Assembly (NCBI GenBank): GCA_937146765.1
Contig: CAKZRP010000080.1
Coordinates: 62,001 to 126,000 of the forward strand
Reading direction: 5' to 3'
Length of the DNA stretch: 64,000 nt
Source of the DNA: an uncultured Paracoccaceae bacterium
GTDB lineage: Bacteria > Pseudomonadota > Alphaproteobacteria > Rhodobacterales > Rhodobacteraceae
Part shown: positions 35,229 through 43,535 of the stretch, in pieces
How positions within the stretch are numbered: the stretch's first letter is position 1
Layout: each line of letters begins with the position of its first letter
Made by a program: the position numbers and the translations under genes
Notes under the pieces: generated by a model
Told to the model about the DNA's origin: nothing
What the model saw: the letters and a program-made list of their open reading frames with translations, nothing else
Database searches by the model: none

Positions 35229-37271
35229 TCAATTGGTGCCGGACCAAAGCCGCAGATGCAGGGGGTCCCGCGTCGCCGTGATCCGCCCCGCAGCATCAAG
35301 GGCGAGGCTGCCACTTTGGGTCAGCTCTGATGGCGTCAGGACCTTGCAGCTGCCCTTCGGTCCCTGTCCCTCATCAAGAGGAACGGAAAAGATAACCACG
35401 AGATCGGGAGCGCAGGCCAAGGTGCTGGCGAGGAACTGATCCCGCCCCGCCTTTCCTATCACATGCACGTAGCGGCGACCCTCGCTTTCGAAGTGCTGTA
35501 CCTTGGCATCGGGCGTGCCGTTCCAGCGGCCAAAAGCCTCTTCCTGGCTGCCCCCGTCGCCGTCGTTCTCCAGCCAGATGCCCGCTACGAAACTCTTGCC
35601 CTTTGAACGGGACAAGGCCCGGCCCTGGTCAGTCATCACCCCAACCAGTCCGCCGTCCTCTGCGATCAGCACTGCGGGACGTTCGGATCCCGGCCAGAGG
35701 AGAAGGCCCAAAGCCACCGGTAGCGCACCAAGCCATCGCAAACGCCCCTGCCAGAGGCACAAGACAAGCCCGCCGGTCACGATCAAGGGCAGCACATGCG
35801 GGTCTGGCGCCATCACATAGCCCCGTGCACCGGGCCAGGACGCCACGGTTTCCGCCACCGTCAGGATCCAGGCAATACCCTGCCCCATGATCCAGAACCC
35901 AGGGCCCGAGACGCCGAGCGGCGCCAGACAGAACGCCAGGAGAGCGCCCGGAACCACCACCGCTCCCATGACCGGCACAGCAACGAGATTGGCGATCAGC
36001 CCGTAGTGAGACATCATGTTGAAATGCGCAGCACTGATGGGCGCGGTGGCCAGACCCGCAACCAGCGAGGACAGGAACACGCCGCTGCCCCAGCGCAGGG
36101 CGCTGGATGTCCAGGCGGCCTTTGTCGCGCCAAAGGGGCGAACGCATTGGAACACCGCCACCAGGGCCAGGGTGGCCGCAAAACTCATCTGAAAACCGGG
36201 GCCAAGCAGGCTTTCCGGTCGCCGCAGGAGCACCAACATCGCCGCAAGGGCCACGGCCCTTACCGACAGCGCGCGACGGTCCAACATCACCGCCACCAGC
36301 ATCACCGCCACCATGAGAAAGGCGCGCTCCGTGGCAACATTTGCACCGGAGAGGAGAAGGTAGCCAAATCCGGCCACCAAGGCCAATCCGGCAGAGATTT
36401 TCTTCACCGGCCAGCGCAGGGCGATCGGAGGACAGAGGGCAAATCCACGCCGCAGCCCTGCAAAAACAAGGCCGGCAAAAAGCCCCATGTGCAGACCGGA
36501 AATGGCGAGCAGATGCGCGAGATTGCTGGCCCGCAGGGCCTCGGTCACCTGTTGGGACACATGGGCGCGATCCCCGGTAACCAGCGCCGCCGCGACGCCG
36601 CCGGTGCGCTCCGGCAGGGCGGCGCGAACATAGTCGGAGACCCGAGCACGCAAGCTGGCGATGGGCAAGGTCGCCGGGGGCGCGGACTGCAGGACCGGCA
36701 CCCGGGCATAGCCGACCGCCCCCAGTTGCAGGAACCAGGCGTGGCGCCGGAAATCAAATCCGCCGGGTTCCACCGGTCCCTCTGGCGGCGACAGATGGGC
36801 GGTGGTCATCACCCAGGCTCCGGGTGGTGGCGCGTCCCCGGCAAAAAGGGACAGCCGAACCTGATAGGGAATCCGCTCGGGCGTCATCCTATCCAATCGC
36901 ACATGGCGCAGGATGATCCGAGGCGCGTCCGAGGCGGAGCGATCCACGCCGACCACCTGCCCCTCGACGGGTCCGTAGTAACGAAACTCCAGCACCGGTG
37001 CCGCCAGCCAATGGGTCCGCGCGCCCATGTGGAGGAACCCAAGGGCGGTCATAAGCACGGTGAGAGCCAGGATGCCAAAGCCATCGACACGTCTAGCAAA
37101 ATACGCCGCCAGCAGCCCCACCAGCGCGCAGAGGCCGTAGTGACCCGCATCAGGTTCGTCGGGAAGGAGAAAATAGAGGCAAATCCCAAGGCCGAAGAAG
37201 ACCGGCACCCAGGGAAACAGATATCCCCGCTGGGCTTGCAGCACTGCATCAAGGGCGCTCAGGATGCGCAC
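35229..37271 (-). CDS. comEC: ComEC/Rec2 family DNA-uptake channel protein
   Basis: A 680-residue inner-membrane protein. An N-terminal OB-like DUF4131 region follows the first membrane segments, then the polytopic Competence domain with the signature HLLAISGLHMGLF. The C-terminal region lacks the HxHxDH motif of the beta-lactamase-type nuclease domain, as in many alphaproteobacterial homologues. It would carry single-stranded DNA across the inner membrane, and such proteins are also used to take up GTA-delivered DNA. The GTG at 37271 is preferred because GGGGAG lies 5 bases upstream. Confidence 0.9.
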   Translation of the reverse strand: MRILSALDAVLQAQRGYLFPWVPVFFGLGICLYFLLPDEPDAGHYGLCALVGLLAAYFARRVDGFGILALTVLMTALGFLHMGARTHWLAAPVLEFRYYGPVEGQVVGVDRSASDAPRIILRHVRLDRMTPERIPYQVRLSLFAGDAPPPGAWVMTTAHLSPPEGPVEPGGFDFRRHAWFLQLGAVGYARVPVLQSAPPATLPIASLRARVSDYVRAALPERTGGVAAALVTGDRAHVSQQVTEALRASNLAHLLAISGLHMGLFAGLVFAGLRRGFALCPPIALRWPVKKISAGLALVAGFGYLLLSGANVATERAFLMVAVMLVAVMLDRRALSVRAVALAAMLVLLRRPESLLGPGFQMSFAATLALVAVFQCVRPFGATKAAWTSSALRWGSGVFLSSLVAGLATAPISAAHFNMMSHYGLIANLVAVPVMGAVVVPGALLAFCLAPLGVSGPGFWIMGQGIAWILTVAETVASWPGARGYVMAPDPHVLPLIVTGGLVLCLWQGRLRWLGALPVALGLLLWPGSERPAVLIAEDGGLVGVMTDQGRALSRSKGKSFVAGIWLENDGDGGSQEEAFGRWNGTPDAKVQHFESEGRRYVHVIGKAGRDQFLASTLACAPDLVVIFSVPLDEGQGPKGSCKVLTPSELTQSGSLALDAAGRITATRDPLHLRLWSGTN

Positions 37272-37350
37272 GCTTGCTCCCCGCCTTCTGGCTCGGTACA
37301 CAGACGCCAAACGTAGGCCCCCGAAGGTTTCCAAAAGGTAAATGCCCCTC

Positions 37351-38751
37351 ATGTCCAAACCGGTCGTCACCCGCTTCGCCCCCTCGCCCACCGGCTATCT
37401 GCACATCGGCGGCGCCCGCACCGCGCTGTTCAACTGGCTTTATGCCCGTGGCCGGGGCGGCAAGTTCCTGCTGCGGATCGAGGACACGGACCGCGAACGC
37501 TCGACGCCGGAAGCCACCGCCGCGATCCTGCAGGGGCTGAGCTGGCTGGGTCTCGATCACGATGGCGAGGTGGTGAGCCAATTCGAAGGCGCCGCCCGCC
37601 ATGCCGAGGTGGCCAACCAGTTGCTGAGCGAGGGCAAGGCCTACAAGTGTTTCTCCACCCAGGAGGAGATCCAGGCCTTCCGCGATGCCGCCAAGGCCGA
37701 GGGTAAATCGACCCTGTTCCGTTCACCCTGGCGCGATGTGCCGGCGGCAGAGCATCCGGATGCACCGGCGGTGATCCGCATCAAGGCGCCGCTCGACGGG
37801 GTGACGGTGATCCGCGACGAGGTGCAGGGCGATGTCACCATCCGCAACGACCAGCTCGACGACATGGTGCTGCTGCGCTCGGACGGCACCCCGGTCTATA
37901 TGCTGGCGGTGGTCGTCGACGATCACGACATGGGCGTCACCCATGTGATCCGGGGCGACGACCACCTCAACAACGCGGCCCGTCAAATGATGATCTACGA
38001 GGCGATGGACTGGGAGGTGCCGGTCTGGGCCCATATCCCGCTGATCCACGGGCCGGATGGCAAGAAACTCTCCAAGCGTCACGGCGCGCTTGGTGCGCAG
38101 GAATTTCAGGCCATGGGCTACCCTGCGGCGGGGATGCGCAACTATCTCGCCCGTCTCGGCTGGAGCCATGGGGACGACGAATTCTTCACCGATGCGCAGG
38201 CGAAAGAGTGGTTCGACCTCGATGGTATCGGCAAGAGCCCGGCCCGGTTTGACACCAAGAAGCTTGAGAGCCTCAGCGGTCAACACATTGCAATTGCTGA
38301 GGATGCCGCGCTGCGGCAGGAGATTGAATCCTATCTGGCCGCGGCTGGGGAGCCTGCATTGACTGACGTCCAGTCACAGGGGTTGGAACGGGCGATGTAC
38401 TGCCTCAAGGATCGGGCAAAGACCTTCCCGGAACTTCTTGAAAAAGCGCATTTTGTGCTGGCCTCCCGTCCTTTGGAGCTGGAGGAGAAGGCAGAAAAGG
38501 CGCTGGATTCAGTATTCATTCGTATACTGGCAGAATTGACGCCGCATCTGCAAAATGCTAGCTGGACGCGAGAGGATCTTGAGGCCACGCTGAATACATT
38601 CGCGGAGGCCAAGGACACCAAGTTCGGCAAGCTGGCAGCCCCGCTTCGGGCAGTGCTGGCAGGCCGTGCGGTAACGCCTTCGGTGTTTGACATGATGATG
38701 ATTCTGGGCCGGGACGAGACTCTGGCCCGGCTTAACGACGCAACAGGCTGA
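37351..38751 (+). CDS. gltX: Glutamyl-tRNA synthetase
   Basis: A 466-residue class Ic enzyme. The HIGH-type motif is in FAPSPTGYLHIGGARTALF, and the KMSKS-type motif is KKLSKRHG. The domain order is that of discriminating GluRS. An in-frame ATG at 37342 is an alternative start. The last 470 bases (from about 38281) use noticeably more AT-ending codons than the first 930, though the frame and family similarity continue. It is divergent from comEC with about 80 bp between starts. Confidence 0.96.
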   Translation: MSKPVVTRFAPSPTGYLHIGGARTALFNWLYARGRGGKFLLRIEDTDRERSTPEATAAILQGLSWLGLDHDGEVVSQFEGAARHAEVANQLLSEGKAYKCFSTQEEIQAFRDAAKAEGKSTLFRSPWRDVPAAEHPDAPAVIRIKAPLDGVTVIRDEVQGDVTIRNDQLDDMVLLRSDGTPVYMLAVVVDDHDMGVTHVIRGDDHLNNAARQMMIYEAMDWEVPVWAHIPLIHGPDGKKLSKRHGALGAQEFQAMGYPAAGMRNYLARLGWSHGDDEFFTDAQAKEWFDLDGIGKSPARFDTKKLESLSGQHIAIAEDAALRQEIESYLAAAGEPALTDVQSQGLERAMYCLKDRAKTFPELLEKAHFVLASRPLELEEKAEKALDSVFIRILAELTPHLQNASWTREDLEATLNTFAEAKDTKFGKLAAPLRAVLAGRAVTPSVFDMMMILGRDETLARLNDATG

Positions 38752-38896
38752 ACGCCCGCGGGTATCTGCTGTTAAGACCCGGGTAAGCCCGTTCGGATAG
38801 GACTTCGCCTGCGCCATGCTTTCAGGGCGCGGGCGCCCCGCTGCGCGAGATCGGGCCTGCCGCTCGTCCTCGCGCCTGTAACAGGAAGGGACATCT

Positions 38897-40192
38897 ATGA
38901 CCGAAACACAGAAAACTGCTCAGCTCACCCTGAACGGATCCACCTACGAGCTTCCCGTCTTCTCGCCGACCGCTGGGCCCGATGTTCTGGACATCCGCAA
39001 ACTCTATGCGCAAGCGGGCGTCTTTACGTATGATCCGGGCTTCACCTCGACCGCGAGCTGTGACAGCACCATCACCTATATCGACGGTGAGGAAGGCATT
39101 CTTCTGCACCGCGGCTACCCGATCGACCAGCTGGCCAGCAAATCGCACTACCTCGAGGTCTGCTACCTGCTGCTTTATGGTGAGCTGCCGACCGCAGCCC
39201 AGCTCGAGGATTTCGAGACCCGTGTGACCCGTCACACCATGGTCCACGAGCAGATGCACAACTTCTTCCGCGGCTTCCGTCGCGATGCGCACCCGATGGC
39301 GACCCTGGTGGGCGTGGTCGGCGCCATGTCCGCCTTCTACCACGACTCCACCGATATCGCGGACCCGTGGCAGCGTGAGGTTGCAGCCATTCGCCTGATC
39401 GCGAAACTGCCGACCATTGCGGCGATGGCCTATAAATACTCGATCGGCCAGCCCTTCGTGTATCCGCGTAATGACCTCGACTATGCGGCGAACTTCCTGC
39501 ACATGTGTTTCTCTGTCCCGGCAGAGCAGTACAACGTCGACCCGATCCTGAGCCGCGCGATGGACCGGATCTTCACCCTGCATGCGGACCACGAGCAGAA
39601 CGCCTCGACCTCGACCGTGCGTCTGGCCTCCTCCTCTGGCGCCAATCCCTTTGCCTGTATCGCAGCCGGCATCGCCTGCCTCTGGGGCCCCGCTCACGGT
39701 GGCGCCAACCAGGCCTGCCTCGAGATGCTGAAGGAAATCGGCTCTGTCGACCGCATTCCGGAGTTCATCGCCCGCGCCAAGGACAAGAACGACCCGTTCC
39801 GTCTGATGGGCTTTGGTCATCGCGTGTACAAAAATACCGACCCGCGCGCCAAGGTGCTGAAGCAGTCCGCTGACGAAGTGCTGGAACTGCTGGGCGTCGA
39901 AGACAACCCGCTGCTGCAGGTTGCCAAGGAGTTGGAACAGACCGCGCTCAATGATCCCTATTTCATCGAGAAGAAACTGTTCCCGAACGTCGACTTCTAC
40001 TCGGGCATCATTCTCGAAGCGATGGGCTTCCCGACCTCCATGTTCACGCCGATCTTCGCGCTGTCGCGCACCGTTGGCTGGATTTCCCAGTGGAAGGAAA
40101 TGATCGGCGATCCGCAGAACAAGATTGGCCGTCCGCGCCAGCTCTACCTCGGCGCGACCACCCGCGATTACGTGGATATCGAAAACCGCTAA
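38897..40192 (+). CDS. gltA: Citrate synthase (type II)
   Basis: A 431-residue TCA-cycle enzyme condensing oxaloacetate and acetyl-CoA. The active-site motifs are WGPAHGGANQ (His), MGFGHRVYKNTDPRAK (His) and the Asp in NVDFYSG. The N-terminal domain carries the fold of hexameric, NADH-sensitive enzymes. It is monocistronic with its own terminator. Confidence 0.97.
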   Translation: MTETQKTAQLTLNGSTYELPVFSPTAGPDVLDIRKLYAQAGVFTYDPGFTSTASCDSTITYIDGEEGILLHRGYPIDQLASKSHYLEVCYLLLYGELPTAAQLEDFETRVTRHTMVHEQMHNFFRGFRRDAHPMATLVGVVGAMSAFYHDSTDIADPWQREVAAIRLIAKLPTIAAMAYKYSIGQPFVYPRNDLDYAANFLHMCFSVPAEQYNVDPILSRAMDRIFTLHADHEQNASTSTVRLASSSGANPFACIAAGIACLWGPAHGGANQACLEMLKEIGSVDRIPEFIARAKDKNDPFRLMGFGHRVYKNTDPRAKVLKQSADEVLELLGVEDNPLLQVAKELEQTALNDPYFIEKKLFPNVDFYSGIILEAMGFPTSMFTPIFALSRTVGWISQWKEMIGDPQNKIGRPRQLYLGATTRDYVDIENR

Positions 40193-40225
40193 GGCACCTC
40201 TCGTCAAAGCGTTCCAAGATCTCAG

Positions 40226-40255
40226 TCCCGCCAGTCTCTGGCGGGATTTCTTTTT
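40226..40255 (+). terminator. Rho-independent terminator after gltA
   Basis: Perfect 9-bp stem TCCCGCCAG/CTGGCGGGA with a 3-nt loop, followed by TTTCTTTTT. Confidence 0.9.
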
Positions 40256-40351
40256 GGAAAACAATTTCTCCGCTTTGTTAACCTTTAATTTAATTTGCAA
40301 AGCATCCGGCGTCGGCTAAAATTACCTCAAATTGTTTTGAGGGATTTAAAT

Positions 40352-41410
40352 ATGATTTGGTTGCTCGTCTTTGGCGCCGCACTTTCGGTTGGCGCCCTGT
40401 CCTCGATGGGGGATGACGATGACAGTCTTGCCGGCAAGTCAGATGATTTTGGCGACGAGGATGATGGGATCATTGTAGACCCGAATGTCGATCAGGTCAT
40501 CCAGGGCACCGCAGGAGCGGACCAGCTGCTTCTTGGCGACGGAAATGACATCTTCGTGGATATCGGTGGCAATGACATCGTCGCAGGTGGCGCTGGCAAC
40601 GACAGCATTGCGGCTGGCCCAGGCAAAGACATCATTGACGGCAATGGCGGTGACGACATTATCGCCGGGGGCGACGACGCTGATCTGCTCACCGGCGGGG
40701 CCGGGTCCGATATCATCGAGGGTGACGAGGGCGCAGACCAGATCTTCGGCGGCAACGGTCTGGATGTCATTCTCGGTGGCACCGGCGATGACGTGCTGCA
40801 CGGTGGCGAAGGCACCGATTACCTGCAAGGGGACGAGGGAGATGACCTCCTGCTTGGCGAAGGGGGGGATGATGCCCTGCACGGGATGGAGGGCAACGAC
40901 ACCCTGCGCGGAGGCAATGGCGATGACCTGCTGAACGGTGCCAGCTTTACACCGACCAGCATATCCAACAGCCTGGATGCATGGGAAGCCTTCAACTCCG
41001 GGACCGACATGCGCGACAGCATTGTATCAACGGATCTCTACTACCGTTTCGCAACAAATGATGCCGACGATCTCGGCGGGGGCGCCGGCAATGACACGCT
41101 GATCGGTGACGGCAATGACACGCTGACCGGGGGCGCGGGCGAGGATCTCTTCCTCACCGGCAACTGGATCGAGGGCAGCATCATGCGGATCACCGATTTC
41201 ACTCCCGGCGAGGATCGGTTGCTGTTCCGTCTCGATCCGGGCGAGGATACCAGTTTCACCGCCGAGACCAGTGTCAACTCGGACGGAAGTGCCGACGTGG
41301 TGCTGTTCTGGCGTGGCGAGGCCTTTGCCGTGCTGGAGAATAACGACGATCCGGTGGCGATCCTGGCCGCACTCACCACCCAGACGCCTGCGGGTATCGC
41401 CAATCCCTGA
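40352..41410 (+). CDS. RTX-type calcium-binding protein with N-terminal hydrophobic anchor
   Basis: A 352-residue protein made largely of about 15 glycine/aspartate nonapeptides of GGxGxDxxx type (residues about 60-220, with a further set near 255-280), which form a calcium-bound beta-roll. The N-terminus is a hydrophobic helix (MIWLLVFGAALSVGALSS), unusual for RTX substrates of type I secretion, which normally have only a C-terminal signal. No catalytic domain or type I secretion genes are adjacent. GAGGGA precedes the ATG, and the leader is AT-rich. Confidence 0.88.
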   Translation: MIWLLVFGAALSVGALSSMGDDDDSLAGKSDDFGDEDDGIIVDPNVDQVIQGTAGADQLLLGDGNDIFVDIGGNDIVAGGAGNDSIAAGPGKDIIDGNGGDDIIAGGDDADLLTGGAGSDIIEGDEGADQIFGGNGLDVILGGTGDDVLHGGEGTDYLQGDEGDDLLLGEGGDDALHGMEGNDTLRGGNGDDLLNGASFTPTSISNSLDAWEAFNSGTDMRDSIVSTDLYYRFATNDADDLGGGAGNDTLIGDGNDTLTGGAGEDLFLTGNWIEGSIMRITDFTPGEDRLLFRLDPGEDTSFTAETSVNSDGSADVVLFWRGEAFAVLENNDDPVAILAALTTQTPAGIANP

Positions 41411-41436
41411 GCGTGCGAGAAAAACTCAGAGACGAC

Positions 41437-41466
41437 AAAGGCCACCGATTGTTCTCGGTGGCCTTT
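41437..41466. terminator. Bidirectional terminator between the RTX gene and the enoyl-CoA hydratase gene
   Basis: Perfect 12-bp stem AAAGGCCACCGA/TCGGTGGCCTTT with a 6-nt loop. The A and T ends give short U runs in both directions, matching the convergent gene arrangement. Confidence 0.85.
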
Positions 41467-41501
41467 GCAATTCTCGGATAGCGCGCCGTTCGGCTCGCCT
41501 C

Positions 41502-42281
41502 TCAGCGCCCCTCAAAGCCCGGTTTGCGCTTCTCGACAAAGGCGGTGACCCCTTCCATGAAGTCGCGGCTGCGGCCCAGTTCGCCTTGCAGGTGGGCTTC
41601 CAGCGACAATTGGTCCGGCAGGCTGTTGGTGGTGGATTGACGCAGCGCCTGTTTGATGGCGCCAAAGGCCTTGGTCGGACCGGAGGCCAGGGTGGCGGCC
41701 CGGGCCTTCCAGTGGGCGTCAAAACCATCATCCGCCACCGCTTCCCAGATCATGCCCCAGTCGCTGGCTTGCTGCGCGCTGATCTTGTCGGCAAAGAGCG
41801 CCGCACCCATCGCCTTCGCGAGCCCCATCTGGCGCGGCAGGAACCAGGTTCCGCCCGCATCCGGCATCAGCCCGATCTTGGCAAAGGCCTGCAGGAAATA
41901 GGCGCTCTCGGTGGCGATCACCACATCGGCGGCCAGCGCGAGGTTGGCCCCCGCACCGGCTGCGGGCCCGTTGACGGCCGAGATCGTTGGCACCGGGCAT
42001 TCGTAGATCGCCTCCAGCATCGGCGTGTATTCGTCCCGCAGGGTGCGCTCAAGGTCGATCTGCCCACCGGCGGAGGAGGCATCCTTGAGGTCCTGACCAG
42101 TGCAGAAGGCATTGCCCGCCCCGGTCAGCACCACCGCGCGCGCCTCATGGGCGGCCTGTTTCATCGCGTGGGTGATTTCCGCCCGCATCTGGCTGGTCAG
42201 CGCATTCATGCTCTGCGGGCGGTTCAAGGTCACAATCGCAAGCCCGTTGTCGAGCGAATACTGAATGTCGCGGTAATCCAT
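41502..42281 (-). CDS. Enoyl-CoA hydratase/isomerase family protein (PaaG-like)
   Basis: A 259-residue crotonase-fold protein. The oxyanion-hole segments are AFCTGQDLKD and NGPAAGAGANLALAADV. At the usual second catalytic position it has ESAYFLQAFAKIGLMPDAGGTW, where Asp replaces one Glu of classical hydratases, as in PaaG-type isomerases of phenylacetate degradation. No other paa genes are nearby, so the pathway is uncertain. Confidence 0.88.
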   Translation of the reverse strand: MDYRDIQYSLDNGLAIVTLNRPQSMNALTSQMRAEITHAMKQAAHEARAVVLTGAGNAFCTGQDLKDASSAGGQIDLERTLRDEYTPMLEAIYECPVPTISAVNGPAAGAGANLALAADVVIATESAYFLQAFAKIGLMPDAGGTWFLPRQMGLAKAMGAALFADKISAQQASDWGMIWEAVADDGFDAHWKARAATLASGPTKAFGAIKQALRQSTTNSLPDQLSLEAHLQGELGRSRDFMEGVTAFVEKRKPGFEGR

Positions 42282-42353
42282 GCGTCAACTATCCCTGTTC
42301 GAGTTCTGCGCATGTTGACCTAAGCATCCAGTCTCGAAAAGACAAACGCCGCG

Positions 42354-42881
42354 TCAGCCCAATCCGGTGGGGAGAGGCGCTTTTTTTCGCTCGGCCAGCC
42401 GCGCCAGCAAAGCCGCCCCATGAGGATCCATCGGCGCCTCTACTCGCGCATATCCGGTGCCATCGGGATTGCGGGTCAATAGCCGCATCTCGACCAGGCT
42501 GCGCCGAATTTGCGCCGCGTCGCGAAAGCTGCATTCCTCGTCGATGAGGGCGCTCACCTCGCGCTCACGCCAGATCTGCCGGGCGGGCAGACGGGCCCAA
42601 ATCACCCAGAGACAGAGTTCGCGCACGCCGCGCCGCCCGGGCCATTCACGCCAGCGCCCGTTGTCGTCGAAATAGCGCAGGGCGCGGTCGATCCGTTTGC
42701 GGTCGATCACGGGAGTCGGCGGGTGTTGGCTGCGCAGGTGCTGGAAATTGCGGAACCCGGCGGCCCTGGCCACGAGATTGAGCATCTCCACATGCCCCGG
42801 CCCCTCTGGAAGGTTGGCACGGAGATGTTTGGCAAAATCGGACACATCGGGGATGGTCAGACGGATCACGTCCTTGGACAT
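42354..42881 (-). CDS. DUF2087 domain protein, probable DNA-binding regulator
   Basis: A 175-residue protein. Residues 1-60 are a small helical domain (IPDVSDFAKHLRANL, GFRNFQHLRSQ). From about residue 60, the DUF2087 signature follows: DRALRYFDDNGRWREWPGRR, EREVSALIDEECSFRDAAQIRRSLVEMRLL. DUF2087 domains often sit at the C-terminus of transcriptional regulators. GGAGG lies 5 bases before the ATG at 42881. The function is unknown. Confidence 0.82.
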   Translation of the reverse strand: MSKDVIRLTIPDVSDFAKHLRANLPEGPGHVEMLNLVARAAGFRNFQHLRSQHPPTPVIDRKRIDRALRYFDDNGRWREWPGRRGVRELCLWVIWARLPARQIWREREVSALIDEECSFRDAAQIRRSLVEMRLLTRNPDGTGYARVEAPMDPHGAALLARLAERKKAPLPTGLG

Positions 42882-43067
42882 CTTGTCCTCCAAATCGCGA
42901 AGGATGCCTGTCACCGATGGCTCGGTGTGAATGTCCGCCCTTGTTCGGCGACATCCCTCATGGAGTGAGGAAAGACGTCAGAGATAACGCAGGTTTAGCG
43001 GGTGGCGGAGCCTTGGTGAACTGCGGACCATGGTGCCTGTCATAGCAGCTTGGCCCCCGTCCGGCAA

Positions 43068-43535
43068 TCAGCGGTCGAGGATTTCCTTCAGCCGTGCCTC
43101 TTCCGCCGCGCTGAGGTCCTTTGTGTCCGGTGTTGCCCCCGCATCGGCGCGCTTGCGCAGGTAGAGGAAAGCGATGAGCAAAGCGAGGCCCAGCATCAGC
43201 GGCCCCGCCGCCCACAACAGCCAGTTGGCCCCGGCGGTGGTCGGCTTCAACAGCGCGTATTCGCCATAGCGTTCGACGATGAAATCCAGGGCTTCCTGAT
43301 CGCTGTCGCCCGCCACCAGCCGCTCGCGCAGGACCAGACGCAGGTCACGGGCGAGGTCGGCGTTGGACTCGTCGATATTCTCGTTGCGACAGACTAGGCA
43401 GCGCAGTTCCTTGGACAATTCCCGCGCCCGTGCCTCCAGCACCGGATCGTCCAGCACCTCGTCCGGCTGGACCGCAAAGGCCGGTGTCAGGCTCAGCATC
43501 AGCAGCGCGAGGGTGATTTTCAGCAGACGGATCAT
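43068..43535 (-). CDS. ccmH: Cytochrome c maturation protein CcmH
   Basis: A 155-residue heme-lyase subunit. It has a signal peptide, the redox motif LRCLVC (C46, C49) that reduces apocytochrome cysteines, and a C-terminal membrane anchor near residues 100-122. It is the short form without the CcmI part. Its start overlaps the ccmF stop by 4 nt. Confidence 0.95.
   Translation of the reverse strand: MIRLLKITLALLMLSLTPAFAVQPDEVLDDPVLEARARELSKELRCLVCRNENIDESNADLARDLRLVLRERLVAGDSDQEALDFIVERYGEYALLKPTTAGANWLLWAAGPLMLGLALLIAFLYLRKRADAGATPDTKDLSAAEEARLKEILDR

Noticed and set aside
40270..40300. CtrA site upstream of the RTX gene
   Set aside because: The TTAA half sites are 8 bp apart instead of the 7 required, in a stretch that is simply AT-rich.
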